From Bacillota bacterium (GTDB lineage Bacteria; Bacillota; UBA4882; UBA8346), in NCBI GenBank assembly GCA_023417475.1, contig JAEZFP010000066.1:1-61866 (forward strand): DNA of 61,866 nucleotides. The letters run 5' to 3'. Within the stretch, counting starts at the first letter, position 1. The number at the start of each line of letters is the position of its first letter. Shown piece after piece: positions 52,043-60,820 of the stretch. Position numbers and translations under genes: made by a program. Below the pieces are notes generated by a model. That model had not been told where the DNA came from, did no database searches, and saw nothing but the letters and a program-made list of their open reading frames with translations.

Positions 52043-52831
52043 ATGATCCGCGCATTATGGACAGCGGGCACCGGAATGCTCGCGCAACAGATGAACATTG
52101 ACACCATCTCCAATAACCTTGCCAATGCCAACACCACCGGGTATAAAAAGATGCGGGCCGAATTTCAGGATCTGCTTTACCAAACCATCCGGCAACCCGG
52201 CAGTTCGTCGGCGCAAGGCGTGCAACTTCCCTCCGGGCTCCAGATCGGCCTGGGCGTCAGGCCGGTAGCCACCACCAAAGTTTTTACCCAAGGGGATCAT
52301 TTGGAGTCCGACAATGAGCTGGATATTACGATTGAAGGCAAAGGTTTTCTGCAGGTGCAAATGCCGGACGGTTCCGTGGCATATACTCGGAACGGCTCCT
52401 TGAAAGCGGACGGCGATGGCAGGTTGGTTACTTCGGAAGGGTATATCGTCCAACCGGAAATCACTTTTCCGTCCGGAGTTGAAACCATTGACATCGGAAG
52501 TGACGGGACGGTTTCGGTTCAGCTTTCCGGCGAAACGACCACGCAAGAACTGGGCCAACTGGAACTGGTCGTGTTTATGAATCCGGCCGGCCTTAACAAC
52601 ATCGGCAGAAGTCTCTATAAACAAAGCAGCGCCTCGGGTGATCCGGTTACGGTCACGCCGGGAACTGAAGGCGCCGGCGCGATTGTTCAGGGCGCCTTGG
52701 AGATGTCCAATGTGAAAGTGGTTGAAGAAATGATCAACATGATCGTGGCGCAACGGGCGTATGAGGTTAACTCCAAGGCGATCCAGGCCTCTGATGAAAT
52801 GTTGCAGACCGCTAATAATTTACGACGGTAG
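52043..52831 (+). CDS. flgG: Flagellar distal rod protein FlgG
   Basis: Encodes 262 residues, the standard length, behind an aggaggt SD. Motifs: ALWTAGTGMLAQQMNIDTISNNLANANTTGYKKMRAEFQDLLYQTI at the N-terminus and SNVKVVEEMINMIVAQRAYEVNSKAIQASDEMLQTANNLRR at the C-terminus. It builds the distal rod over which the P- and L-rings assemble. Confidence 0.96.
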   Translation: MIRALWTAGTGMLAQQMNIDTISNNLANANTTGYKKMRAEFQDLLYQTIRQPGSSSAQGVQLPSGLQIGLGVRPVATTKVFTQGDHLESDNELDITIEGKGFLQVQMPDGSVAYTRNGSLKADGDGRLVTSEGYIVQPEITFPSGVETIDIGSDGTVSVQLSGETTTQELGQLELVVFMNPAGLNNIGRSLYKQSSASGDPVTVTPGTEGAGAIVQGALEMSNVKVVEEMINMIVAQRAYEVNSKAIQASDEMLQTANNLRR

Positions 52832-52840
52832 GGTGAGCCA

Positions 52841-53797
52841 ATGAAGCGTTGGCAGCTTGGCATGGCATTGGGATTGGCGTTGGCGGTCGGTTGGGGCGGC
52901 GGCGCGGTCACGGCGGACGGTTTGATTACGCTGACGATTCCTGCCGAGGTGACAGTCGCCGGACCCCAGATCCGCTTGATGGATATTGCCGGCGTGAGCG
53001 GGGCGGACGCCATTGATTACCAAACACTCGAGAAGATATCGTTGGGTTCGGTTCCGGCTCCGGGACAGGTCCGGACAATCTCCAAATCCTATCTTGATTT
53101 TCAGCTGCGGCAACGTTCGCTACGGCTGGGTTTTCAACTGGAAATGGGTTCAGCCGTCCGGGTGCGGGGGGCTGCGACGAATATTTCCGGGACTACGATT
53201 GCGGCGGCAATCACTGCCCAATTATCGGCTAAACCGGGTTTGACCCGTTGGATTGAGTTGAAAAATCTCCCGGAAATGTTATGGTTGACTCCCGGCGACT
53301 GGAAGTTGACCGCAAGTCCCCTCGGCGAAATGCCGGAGGTTGGCAACGCGCTCTTTCAAGTGATTTTAGAAAACGGTCCGGAGCGCAAGACCCTCAATAT
53401 CAGCGGGAAAATACACGGACGGGCCCGGTTGTACAGGGTCAGTCGGGCGTTGCCAAAAGCTGCGTTATTGGAAGAGGGAGATCTGATTCCGGTTGAACAG
53501 GAATTGGTTTACGGCAATGAATATTACGGACAAATAACCGGTTGGCGCTGCACGCGACCGTTGCGTGCCGGAACGGTGCTGCGTCTGTCGGATATTCAAC
53601 CGGTGCCGTTGATTGCCAAAGGTCAAACCGTCAAAACGCTCATTCGCGTTGATGCGGTGGAGATTGTGATCGAAGGAATCGCCAATGCCGACGGCTGGCT
53701 GGGCGATCAGATCGCAGTCGTGAACCCTTCGAGTAAAAAGATGTTCCAGGCCAGCGTATCAGGCCCTGGAACCGCAGAGGTGATATTTCATGAATAA
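52841..53797 (+). CDS. flgA: Flagellar P-ring assembly chaperone FlgA
   Basis: Encodes 318 residues with a Sec signal peptide (LGMALGLALAVGWGGGAVTADG). The C-terminal half contains the SAF-like domain and the ChapFlgA pattern: ALPKAALLEEGDLIPVEQELV, then RPLRAGTVLRLSDIQPVPLIAKGQTVKTLIR. It would act in the periplasm to guide FlgI. Its stop overlaps the flgH start by eight bases. Confidence 0.9.
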   Translation: MKRWQLGMALGLALAVGWGGGAVTADGLITLTIPAEVTVAGPQIRLMDIAGVSGADAIDYQTLEKISLGSVPAPGQVRTISKSYLDFQLRQRSLRLGFQLEMGSAVRVRGAATNISGTTIAAAITAQLSAKPGLTRWIELKNLPEMLWLTPGDWKLTASPLGEMPEVGNALFQVILENGPERKTLNISGKIHGRARLYRVSRALPKAALLEEGDLIPVEQELVYGNEYYGQITGWRCTRPLRAGTVLRLSDIQPVPLIAKGQTVKTLIRVDAVEIVIEGIANADGWLGDQIAVVNPSSKKMFQASVSGPGTAEVIFHE

Positions 53798-54386
53798 AAT
53801 GAAGCGACTCCTCACGGGATTGACAATCGTCATTCTCAATCTATTGTTGATCAACACCGCCGTTTGGGCCGATTCGTTATGGACGGACCGCGGCGGCTCA
53901 TTATACAGCGGCAAACCGAAAGCTTACAAAGTGGGCGACCTGTTAACCATTGTCGTGGTCGAACAAGCGTCGGCCTCCCAAAAGGCCGAGTCCAACAATG
54001 GCGAAAACGGTTCGGTCAATTTTGGGGCGAGCACGGGTACGTGGGAGAAGCTGTTTCCCGAGTTCGGCACCCAATGGAAGTCGGCCTCCAAAGGAACCGG
54101 TACTACCACGCGGGGCGGAACTTTGACAGCCAAGATCACGGTCTTTGTGAAGGAAGTCTCCGACAGTGGCCTATTGACGGTGGAAGGACAACAAGTGATC
54201 AAGGTTAACAAAGAGGAACAAGTGCTCAGAGTCTCCGGGGTGGTCCGGCAGGACGACATCACCAGCGATAATATGGTATACTCGACTTATGTCGCCAACG
54301 CCGTCATTGAATATAACGGGAAAGGCACTGTCGGCGACACGCAAGGAACGGGTCTCTTGACCAAGATCTTTCACTGGATATTTTAG
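53790..54386 (+). CDS. flgH: Flagellar L-ring protein FlgH, without lipobox
   Basis: Encodes 198 residues. Core motifs match FlgH: SLYSGKPKAYKVGDLLTIVVVEQASASQ and LLTVEGQQVIKVNKEEQVLRVSGVVRQDDI, with VYSTYVANAVIEYNGKG near the end. The N-terminus is a plain signal peptide ending VWADS; the cysteine that is lipidated in proteobacterial FlgH is absent. The L-ring is embedded in an outer membrane, so its presence argues for a diderm cell. Confidence 0.93.
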   Translation: MNKMKRLLTGLTIVILNLLLINTAVWADSLWTDRGGSLYSGKPKAYKVGDLLTIVVVEQASASQKAESNNGENGSVNFGASTGTWEKLFPEFGTQWKSASKGTGTTTRGGTLTAKITVFVKEVSDSGLLTVEGQQVIKVNKEEQVLRVSGVVRQDDITSDNMVYSTYVANAVIEYNGKGTVGDTQGTGLLTKIFHWIF

Positions 54387-54472
54387 TCCGTCTTCGCTAT
54401 CGGCGCCGTTCGCGGAAGCGCAGCCGGTGGAAAGACGTAAGTAGCGAAGTATTAGTTATATGGGGTGAGCGG

Positions 54473-55594
54473 ATGTTTAAAAAGGGATTGGTTGGGGCGT
54501 TATTCCTAACCTTGCTCGGGAGTTTCGCTGTAACGACCAGGGCTGTAGACACTAGCGTCCTCGTTACCACCCGTATCAAAGATATCGCCCGAATCGAAGG
54601 AGTCCGCACTAATCAACTGACCGGGATGGGACTGGTGGTTGGTTTGAACGGCACCGGCGACTCCAGTAAAGCCAATGCGCAACTGGTCGCCAACGCGCTG
54701 GAAAAGTGGGGTATTCAAGTCTCGGTCAGCGACTTAAAAGTAAAAAATATCGCCGCGGTGTTTCTGACGGCATCTTTGCCGCCGTACAGCCGTTCCGGCG
54801 ACACTTTGACGGTCCAGGCTTCTTCGGTCGGCGACGCCAAAAGCCTGCAGGGCGGGATGCTATTGCAAGCCCCGTTGACCGGCGCTGACGGTCGAGTTTA
54901 CGCGGTCGCTCAAGGCGCCCTTTACCTTGGCGGCTTCATGGCCGGGACGAGAGGCGCTTCAGTCCAAAAGAACATTACCACTGTCGCCAGTATTCCCAAC
55001 GGCGCTATTGTCGAAAGGGAAGTGCCGATGAACTTCGCCAATAACGGGAAGATTCGCTGGGTGCTGAATACTCCCGACTTTACGACCGCCACCCGCTTGG
55101 CCGGCGCGATCAACGATAACATATACCCGGATACGGCCCGGGCGGTCGACATGGGACTGGTTGAAGTGACCATTCCTTCGGAACGTGTCCAAAACCCCGT
55201 GCCGTTCATTGCCGAGATTGAAAATTTGGCCGTCACTCCGGACGGTTTCGCGAAAGTGATTGTGAACGAGCGGACCGGTACGGTAATCATCGGCGAGAAG
55301 GTAAAGCTCGCTCCGGTAGCAGTGACGCACCGCAATATTACCGTGAAGGTCACGTCAACGCCGCGGGTATCGCAGCCGGCGCCGAAATCGGACGGCGAGA
55401 CCAAAGTTGTGACTGACCAGCAAGTCGAGGTTCAAGAGGAACAAGGACGGTTGATTCTGCTCTCCGGGGGAACCAATATTGGAACGATCGTGCGGGCTTT
55501 AAACTCGGTGGGAACGGCTCCGTCGGATATTATCGCCGTGTTGGTGGCGCTGAAAGAGGCGGGGGCGCTATACGGAACGCTCGAATTCATCTGA
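54473..55594 (+). CDS. flgI: Flagellar P-ring protein FlgI
   Basis: Encodes 373 residues with an N-terminal signal peptide (LVGALFLTLLGSFAVTTRAVD). Family motifs include RIKDIARIEGVRTNQLTGMGLVVGLNGTGDS, AAVFLTASLPPYSRSGDTLTVQASSVGDAKSLQGGMLLQAPL and AVIVNERTGTVIIGEKVKLAPVAV-like KVIVNERTGTVIIG. It forms the periplasmic ring around the rod. SD gggtgag upstream of the ATG. Confidence 0.95.
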   Translation: MFKKGLVGALFLTLLGSFAVTTRAVDTSVLVTTRIKDIARIEGVRTNQLTGMGLVVGLNGTGDSSKANAQLVANALEKWGIQVSVSDLKVKNIAAVFLTASLPPYSRSGDTLTVQASSVGDAKSLQGGMLLQAPLTGADGRVYAVAQGALYLGGFMAGTRGASVQKNITTVASIPNGAIVEREVPMNFANNGKIRWVLNTPDFTTATRLAGAINDNIYPDTARAVDMGLVEVTIPSERVQNPVPFIAEIENLAVTPDGFAKVIVNERTGTVIIGEKVKLAPVAVTHRNITVKVTSTPRVSQPAPKSDGETKVVTDQQVEVQEEQGRLILLSGGTNIGTIVRALNSVGTAPSDIIAVLVALKEAGALYGTLEFI

Positions 55595-55600
55595 ATGTCA

Positions 55601-55725
55601 ATTGCGTCGTGAAAAGCGGCGCATTGCTGCGTTGCTCGGTCGCTGCGGGCTTCGGCGTACACAACCAGTACGCTTCCAGTCCTCGCTCGGTCGCGCCTTG
55701 CACTGCTTGCTTTTGACGACGCAAT
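55601..55725. repeat. REP-like palindromic element between flgI and flgJ
   Basis: ATTGCGTCGTGAAAAGC (55601-55617) is an imperfect inverted match of GCTTTTGACGACGCAAT (55709-55725). Inside, GCGTAC-ACAACCA-GTACGC is centred near 55661, flanked by similar GCTCGGTCGC blocks on both sides. A 125-bp palindromic, GC-rich element like this is typical of dispersed extragenic repeats. No coding potential. Confidence 0.65.
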
Positions 55726-55795
55726 GGCGGTTGGGATGGAGATTGGGAATATAATCTTTAAATTATTCACGAATATAGAACAAGAGGGATGAACC

Positions 55796-56137
55796 ATGGT
55801 TGATCGGGTGCGGCCGGAGCCGATTCCGGTTTCGTTGAATAATCCGCGGTGGCAGAAGACGTTAACGCCGGAACAGCGGAAGTTGGCGAAGACCTGCAGC
55901 GATTTTGAAGCGGTGATGTTCAAGCAGATGCTTGAGGCGATGCAGGGTTCGACGCAGATGTTTGGGAAAGGGTTTGGCGGCGAGTATTTTCAAAGTTTAT
56001 TCAATGAGGAACTTTCGAAACAGATTTCCGTTAATGGAATAGGTGTCGGTAAGATGCTGTATACTCAATTAAGCCGGGAATTAAACAATTCCGAGCGGCC
56101 GTCGGCTCCGGCCACCCCTGATCAGGCAAACAAATAG
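55796..56137 (+). CDS. flgJ: FlgJ-like rod-binding protein (rod domain only)
   Basis: Encodes 113 residues. The rod-binding motif is clear: LAKTCSDFEAVMFKQMLEAMQGSTQMFGKGFGGEYFQSLFNEELSKQIS. The peptidoglycan hydrolase domain fused in many proteobacteria is absent, as in other Firmicutes. It follows the rod and ring genes, as expected for the rod-cap assembly step. Confidence 0.9.
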   Translation: MVDRVRPEPIPVSLNNPRWQKTLTPEQRKLAKTCSDFEAVMFKQMLEAMQGSTQMFGKGFGGEYFQSLFNEELSKQISVNGIGVGKMLYTQLSRELNNSERPSAPATPDQANK

Positions 56138-56459
56138 CCCAAGGGGAACAACAGGGCTTCACGGCGTTTTAAATTGTTGAATATGGCATTTTGGGGTGGA
56201 CGGTAAGTTGAAGTAATTTGCGCTTGGCAATTTCAAGACGTTATTTCAACTTATAATTTTTGGGAAAGATGGCGTTTGAATTTAGAGATGGTATAATTAG
56301 CCCGACCGATGCAGAAGGGAAACCGGAAATCACGGCGAATAAATTAAAATTAAGACATAAGTGATTTCCTGGAGAATTGAAAATTGCTTGATCGGTGGCG
56401 TTGCCAGGATGTAGGCAATTTTCCGCAGATGTTTATATTTAAAAGGGGGAAGTAAAAAC
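56138..56459. other. Intergenic region without a visible gene
   Basis: About 320 bp, AT-rich. A TATAAT lies at 56292-56297 without a matching -35. I see no terminator directly after flgJ and no coding frame with an SD. Confidence 0.4.
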
Positions 56460-57245
56460 GTGACCAATGACAAAGGAAGTAAAGGGGTAGCCCAGAAAGA
56501 CGCGAAAGTTAAGGGCCCCGGATTCTTCAAGAAAATTTATCACCTTTTATTTCATGAGGATGTTTACTGCCGAATCGGCGGGTATTTAATCTTTGGTCTG
56601 ATTTTATTCTTTGCGACATGGGCCATTGTTCAGTTTGGCGTCGGTAAGCCCAACTTGCTCGAAGGTTCCTTCATGGTTCAAAAGGTCTTTAAGTCCGAGG
56701 CCGTGAAGACATTTGGACCTTGGGGCGTCAAACAATTCGGCGAGACCATTAAGATCTTTAATTGGAAACTCTCGACCGCCACGGAGTTTAACACTTGGGG
56801 CAATGTGTTTGTCCTGACCTTCAAATATTTCGTCAATCATTTAGTTTTTATCATTCCGTTTATCTTCTTATTTAACTTTTTCAAAATTGGCCGCTGGAAC
56901 TTGGGCGCCATTTACTTTGGCTTTTACACCATTCTTTGGGGCGCGACCATCGGTTCCCAGTCCTTGAACTTCCCGACCGGCGCCAACATTATCGCCGGAT
57001 CGCTGGCGCTTTTCCTGCGTTTTGGCTTATGGACCTGGTTCTCCTATCTGTTGTTGGTGATCGCCACTTCCCAATTTGCTTGGATGGTGGCGCCGAACTG
57101 GTCAAGCTGGGCTTGGAAACAAGAACGGAAATTGTGGCCGGTCCGCTTCACCCCGGAACAACGGGAAGTCTTCATTTACGGGGTGTTGTTCTTATTGGCT
57201 TCCAGTTTCGCCGAAGCGCGCATTTTCGTTCATTACAACCTATAA
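56460..57245 (+). CDS. Multi-pass membrane protein, unknown function
   Basis: Encodes 261 residues from a GTG with SD gggggaag. A basic, Lys-rich N-terminus (DKGSKGVAQKDAKVKGPGFFKKIYHLL) is followed by five to six hydrophobic segments: IGGYLIFGLILFFATWAIVQFG, VFVLTFKYFVNHLVFIIPFIFLFNFF, LGAIYFGFYTILWGATIG, IIAGSLALFLRFGLWTWFSYLLLVIATS and FIYGVLFLLASSFAEARIFV. The layout faintly recalls the SpoIIM/stage II sporulation membrane family, but I would not assign it. Monocistronic with a good terminator. Confidence 0.7.
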   Translation: MTNDKGSKGVAQKDAKVKGPGFFKKIYHLLFHEDVYCRIGGYLIFGLILFFATWAIVQFGVGKPNLLEGSFMVQKVFKSEAVKTFGPWGVKQFGETIKIFNWKLSTATEFNTWGNVFVLTFKYFVNHLVFIIPFIFLFNFFKIGRWNLGAIYFGFYTILWGATIGSQSLNFPTGANIIAGSLALFLRFGLWTWFSYLLLVIATSQFAWMVAPNWSSWAWKQERKLWPVRFTPEQREVFIYGVLFLLASSFAEARIFVHYNL

Positions 57246-57263
57246 TAATACTCTCATCAACTT

Positions 57264-57289
57264 AAACCCGGATGATTCCGGGTTTTTTG
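57264..57289 (+). terminator. Terminator after the membrane-protein gene
   Basis: AACCCGG (57265-57271) pairs with CCGGGTT (57278-57284) around a short loop, followed by TTTT-rich sequence. Confidence 0.85.
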
Positions 57290-57307
57290 TTTTCTCCGAC
57301 TTTGATA

Positions 57308-57337
57308 TTGTAAACGATTTATGGAAATCGGTATAAT
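57308..57337 (+). promoter_or_regulatory. Sigma-A promoter candidate of the RsmC-like gene
   Basis: TTGTAA (57308-57313) and TATAAT (57332-57337), 18 bp apart. Confidence 0.5.
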
Positions 57338-57456
57338 AGATAAGATAGAATTTATTCCATCTTGTAAATTAAGGACAGTATGTCCCACTCAAGGCGGTAA
57401 CAATATTTAAGCGACAGCTATCGATACAACAATAGACTCAATTGAGGTGATTCGTT

Positions 57457-58068
57457 TTGGCTGATCATTATTATTCTTCCCAGCCGACTTCGACCCATGC
57501 TTATCATGATTTTGCGGTGACGGTGCGGGGCGTGTCGTTGGCGCTGCGCAGCGATGCCGGAGTGTTCTCAAAGAACCGCTTGGATACGGGCAGCGAGTTG
57601 TTGATTGAGGCGTTGCCGCTCCGGCCCGAACTACGGACGGTGCTGGATCTCGGTTGCGGCTACGGGCCGATCGGTTTGACAGTGGCCAAGCTCTTGCCCG
57701 AGGCGACCGTCTATCTGAGCGATATCAACGAACGTGCCGTGGAGCTGGCGACGTACAACGCCAAGATGAACAATCTCACCAATGTGGTGTTCAAAGCGGG
57801 CGAAGGTTTTGTGCCGTTTCCCGATCAACACTTTGACTTGGTGGCGACCAACCCGCCGATCCGCGCGGGGAAGCAGGTGGTCTACGCGATGGTGGACCAG
57901 GCGGCGGAGCATCTCAATCCCGGCGGACAATATGTGGCTGTCATCCTGACCCGGCAAGGAGCGAAAAGCCTCGAGAAAAAGCTGGTTGAGGTTTTCGGCA
58001 ATGTCCGGGAGTTGGAGAAAGGCAGCGGCTACCGGGTGATCGCGAGCACCAAGGAAGCTCCCGGCTGA
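57457..58068 (+). CDS. RsmC-like class I methyltransferase
   Basis: Encodes 203 residues from a TTG with SD gaggtgat. SAM motif I VLDLGCGYGPIGLTVAKLLP, acidic motif LSDINERAVELATYNAKMNNL and the catalytic NPPI (VATNPPIRAGKQVVY) match the single-domain RsmC/YbxB group, which methylates guanine N2 in 16S rRNA. In many Firmicutes this gene lies near rplL/rpoB; here it is alone, upstream of a glgA remnant. Confidence 0.9.
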   Translation: MADHYYSSQPTSTHAYHDFAVTVRGVSLALRSDAGVFSKNRLDTGSELLIEALPLRPELRTVLDLGCGYGPIGLTVAKLLPEATVYLSDINERAVELATYNAKMNNLTNVVFKAGEGFVPFPDQHFDLVATNPPIRAGKQVVYAMVDQAAEHLNPGGQYVAVILTRQGAKSLEKKLVEVFGNVRELEKGSGYRVIASTKEAPG

Positions 58069-58192
58069 GGCCCGGCGGACCGCTTCGTCATTGCAACTGA
58101 AAATCACCGCATAGCGCTCCTTGGAACCGTCTACACTAACTCAGTTGATGAGCGAAGGATCGTCCGTCGCGAAAACGATAGGAGTGAAGTGG

Positions 58193-58420
58193 ATGAACGA
58201 AGGTCCGCTCAAGGTGTTATTGCTGGCCGCCGAAGTGGTGCCGTTCGCCAAAACCGGCGGTTTGGCCGATGTGGCCGGCGCGTTGCCGAAGGCGCTGCAA
58301 AGTTGGGTCAGGAAGTGCGGGTGGTCATGCCGCGCTACGGGTTTATCGATCCGCTCGGAACATCCGTTGCCGGTGCCTGACGAATATTCCGATATTCCCG
58401 GATCGCGAGGTGAATTTGAA
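58193..58420 (+). pseudogene. N-terminal remnant of glycogen synthase GlgA, frameshifted
   Basis: The frame starts LKVLLLAAEVVPFAKTGGLADVAGALPKAL, the glucosyl-nucleotide-binding start of ADP-glucose glycogen synthase (including the KTGGL motif). One base is missing near 58300: the continuation LGQEVRVVMPRYGFIDPL is in the next frame. The remaining 400 residues are gone, and the GalT-like gene begins at 58420. It is a decayed gene; whether an intact copy exists elsewhere cannot be told. Confidence 0.85.
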
Positions 58421-59508
58421 TGTTAATAACAACCAATAAGACCATTGGGGAACTGGAACAGATTAAAAACGCGCTGCCCGATGCGAAGAAACTATTGTTT
58501 GACCGCTACTTCCGGGTCGATACGACCACGGGCAAGCTGACCGCGCCCGCCGCAATGCACGACTGGATCGCTAAAAACTTCGGCTCGCTGGCGAAGGTCG
58601 AGAATCAACAGATCGTGAAGGTGACCAACCGGTTGACCCTGGAGGGCGCGCTCTATAACGAGCTCCGGGCGAGCCGGCCGATGGAGCTGCGCGTCGCCGA
58701 CGAGGTGCGGCAGGTCATCGCGAACGGCAGCGGCGATCCCTTCTGTAAAGTGGAGGAGGGCACTCCGGCCGATACTTTCGGCCGGGTCAAGGGGAGTTAC
58801 GCGACCACCGCCAGCAATATTGCCAAATACGACGGGTATCACGGTTTGGTGGTTTTTAACGAGCATAATCCATTGATGGTGCACCGCGATGCGATTACCG
58901 ATTATTTCGAGACGGCGCTGGAGTGGGCCCACCGCGCTCACGCCGAGGACCCGGCGGCCAAATACTACTTCTTCATGTGGAACTGCCTTTGGAAAAGCGG
59001 CGCTTCGATCGTCCACGGCCACGCCCAGATGACCTTGACCAAGGGGATGCATTACCCGAAAGTAGAGGCCTTGCGGCGGGTCTGGGCCCAATATAAGCAG
59101 CAATACAACGGCACCTGTTATTTCTATGATCTTTTCCAGATCCACCAAAGTCTGAATCTGGCGTGGGAATGGACCGGCGGGATCAAAGGCATGGCCTATC
59201 TAACTCCGATTAAGGAGAAGGAAGTGTTCTTGATCGCGCCAAAACCGGGGGCGCCGCTTTACCATGCGGTCCACGCCGTGCTGGAAAGTTATATGAAGCT
59301 GGGGGTGACCAGCTTTAACGTCGCTCTCTACCTGCCGCCGCTCGCGCCGGCCGAAGAGGATTGGCACGGCTTTCCGGCGCTGGTCCGGCTGGTGGACCGG
59401 GGCGATCCCAACAACAAAACCGCCGACTTCGGCGCGATGGAGCTTTACGCCGCTAGCGTCATCTCAAGCGACCCCTTCCGGCTGGCGGAGCAGATTACGC
59501 AACATTGA
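58420..59508 (+). CDS. GalT/HIT-fold nucleotidyltransferase-like protein
   Basis: Encodes 362 residues. The core shows DGYHGLVVFNEHNPL, a conserved region with WNCLWKSGASIVHGHAQM corresponding to the histidine triad loop of galactose-1-phosphate uridylyltransferase-like proteins, then GIKGMAYLTPIKEKEVFLIAPK. No full HxHxH is present: only HGH, so catalysis may differ from GalT. The chain ends at ITQH, but the next frame continues IEAAGAEQKFNPDMYNVIF to a stop at 59561-59563, which looks like the native C-terminus displaced by a single-base change at 59503. Proximity to the glgA remnant hints at carbohydrate nucleotide metabolism; function is not established. Confidence 0.75.
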   Translation: MLITTNKTIGELEQIKNALPDAKKLLFDRYFRVDTTTGKLTAPAAMHDWIAKNFGSLAKVENQQIVKVTNRLTLEGALYNELRASRPMELRVADEVRQVIANGSGDPFCKVEEGTPADTFGRVKGSYATTASNIAKYDGYHGLVVFNEHNPLMVHRDAITDYFETALEWAHRAHAEDPAAKYYFFMWNCLWKSGASIVHGHAQMTLTKGMHYPKVEALRRVWAQYKQQYNGTCYFYDLFQIHQSLNLAWEWTGGIKGMAYLTPIKEKEVFLIAPKPGAPLYHAVHAVLESYMKLGVTSFNVALYLPPLAPAEEDWHGFPALVRLVDRGDPNNKTADFGAMELYAASVISSDPFRLAEQITQH

Positions 59509-59582
59509 GGCGGCGGGCGCGGAGCAGAAGTTCAACCCCGACATGTACAACGTGATTTTCTGATGTAGGACGATTTCTCATA

Positions 59583-59616
59583 AAAGAGCTGCCTTATTGC
59601 GTTAAGGCAGCCCTTT
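59583..59616. terminator. Bidirectional terminator
   Basis: AAAAGAGCTGCCTTA pairs with TTAAGGCAGCCCTTTT around TTGCG, with one bulge. It ends the GalT-like transcript and the convergent two-repeat protein gene. Confidence 0.85.
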
Positions 59617-59628
59617 TATTTACTAGGC

Positions 59629-60378
59629 CTAAAAGTCCATTCCTTGCGCTGAAAATTCAGCGGAAAGGTCTTTCATGATTAGGCCGTCGGTTCGCACTTC
59701 AAAAGTAAAGTACTTCATTTGGGTTCTGGTTCCTTCTACGACTGCGGCATTAGCTCCCAAAGGTACGAATACCGTTTGAATCGTAGGGTCGGAGGGATTT
59801 TTTGCCGATTCTTCTTGAATAACTTGGACCGAGAAACTTCCGTCTTGAATTATCTCAAAAGGTTTATCGAATTTAACAAGGTATGAGCCGACATGAGTGT
59901 GCGGCGATAACGTGAAACCCTCTCCGGCGACTCGATTCCCGTTCGCATCAACGATCCCGGTGATGGTCCGGAAAGTGGGAAGTTGGTCGCTGGAAACGTT
60001 TTTCAGAGAGCCCGCTGCCTCCTCGTTATCCAGGCCATACGCAAAAAACTCTACCGCAATATCTTTCATCTCGAGTTCATTGGGTTTCACTTCAAAGGTG
60101 AAGTATTTCATGCCCTCTTCGTTTCCTAAGATTACCCAAGCGTTATCGCCACGGCTTAAGTTGGCGGCCTGAACGGTCTTTTTCTTTGATTTACCGCCCT
60201 CTTCCAAATCGGGCTTTACCTTTACCGTGTAACCGCTAAAGGTCGTCGAGTCAAAAGGTTTTAGAAATCTAATAATGTAAACGCCAATATAATCATGGGT
60301 AACGGTAAACCCCTCGCCACTTCGGATCGTTCCATCGGCATTAATAACGCCTTGGATACTTCTTGTTACAGCGGCCAT
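59629..60378 (-). CDS. Protein with two tandem beta-rich repeats, unknown function
   Basis: Encodes 249 residues; the ATG at 60378 has AAGGAG on the minus strand at proper distance. It consists of two similar halves: IQGVINADGTIRSGEGFTVTHDYIGVYIIRFLKPFD and ITGIVDANGNRVAGEGFTLSPHTHVGSYLVKFDKPFE. Both halves then end with MKYFTFEV, MKD and EFFA/EFSA. No signal peptide or membrane segment is visible. The repeats look like small beta-sandwich or phage tail-tip-style modules, but I recognise no named domain. It is isolated between a terminator and a long gap. Confidence 0.75.
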   Translation of the reverse strand: MAAVTRSIQGVINADGTIRSGEGFTVTHDYIGVYIIRFLKPFDSTTFSGYTVKVKPDLEEGGKSKKKTVQAANLSRGDNAWVILGNEEGMKYFTFEVKPNELEMKDIAVEFFAYGLDNEEAAGSLKNVSSDQLPTFRTITGIVDANGNRVAGEGFTLSPHTHVGSYLVKFDKPFEIIQDGSFSVQVIQEESAKNPSDPTIQTVFVPLGANAAVVEGTRTQMKYFTFEVRTDGLIMKDLSAEFSAQGMDF

Positions 60379-60770
60379 TTTTGGTCTCCTTTTATGACAC
60401 TCATTTTGCCAAAATCGCAATCCGTATGATGATCAAATGGTAAACCCCGCCGAGTTAAGGGTTTCGGACATTTGAATCCATATTACTTACGAAATATAAT
60501 CCAAAATTAATATCTGCTACCGTGTCATATTCCATAGTATGGTTATTTAATGGAACTGGTGTTAGTATCCAAAAGAAAATTCATAATGACGATAGGAGTT
60601 AGTAAGCGACAGTAAAAACTCTACGCCATGAGTTGTTTTGCCGTCGGTTAATATCCATTCGAAAGCTTTTCAAAGTATCACTTTATGAAACAATTACGTA
60701 AATCTCCGGTCAAAGAGCAATTCCAATTTGCCGCAATTTTCCCGATTAACTAAAAAGGAGCAATGTCCTG
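60379..60770. other. Intergenic region without a visible gene
   Basis: About 390 bp of AT-rich sequence between the two-repeat gene and the tRNA promoter. I see no coding frame with an SD, no repeat and no riboswitch. Confidence 0.4.
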
Positions 60771-60773
60771 GAC

Positions 60774-60802
60774 TTGAAATAGCGCTCGGTTTATGATAAT
60801 AT
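60774..60802 (+). promoter_or_regulatory. Sigma-A promoter of the tRNA-Thr gene
   Basis: TTGAAA (60774-60779) and TAATAT (60797-60802) with 17-bp spacing, ending 18 bp before the mature 5' end. Confidence 0.65.
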
Positions 60803-60820
60803 ATTTATTGCCTCAGGCAC

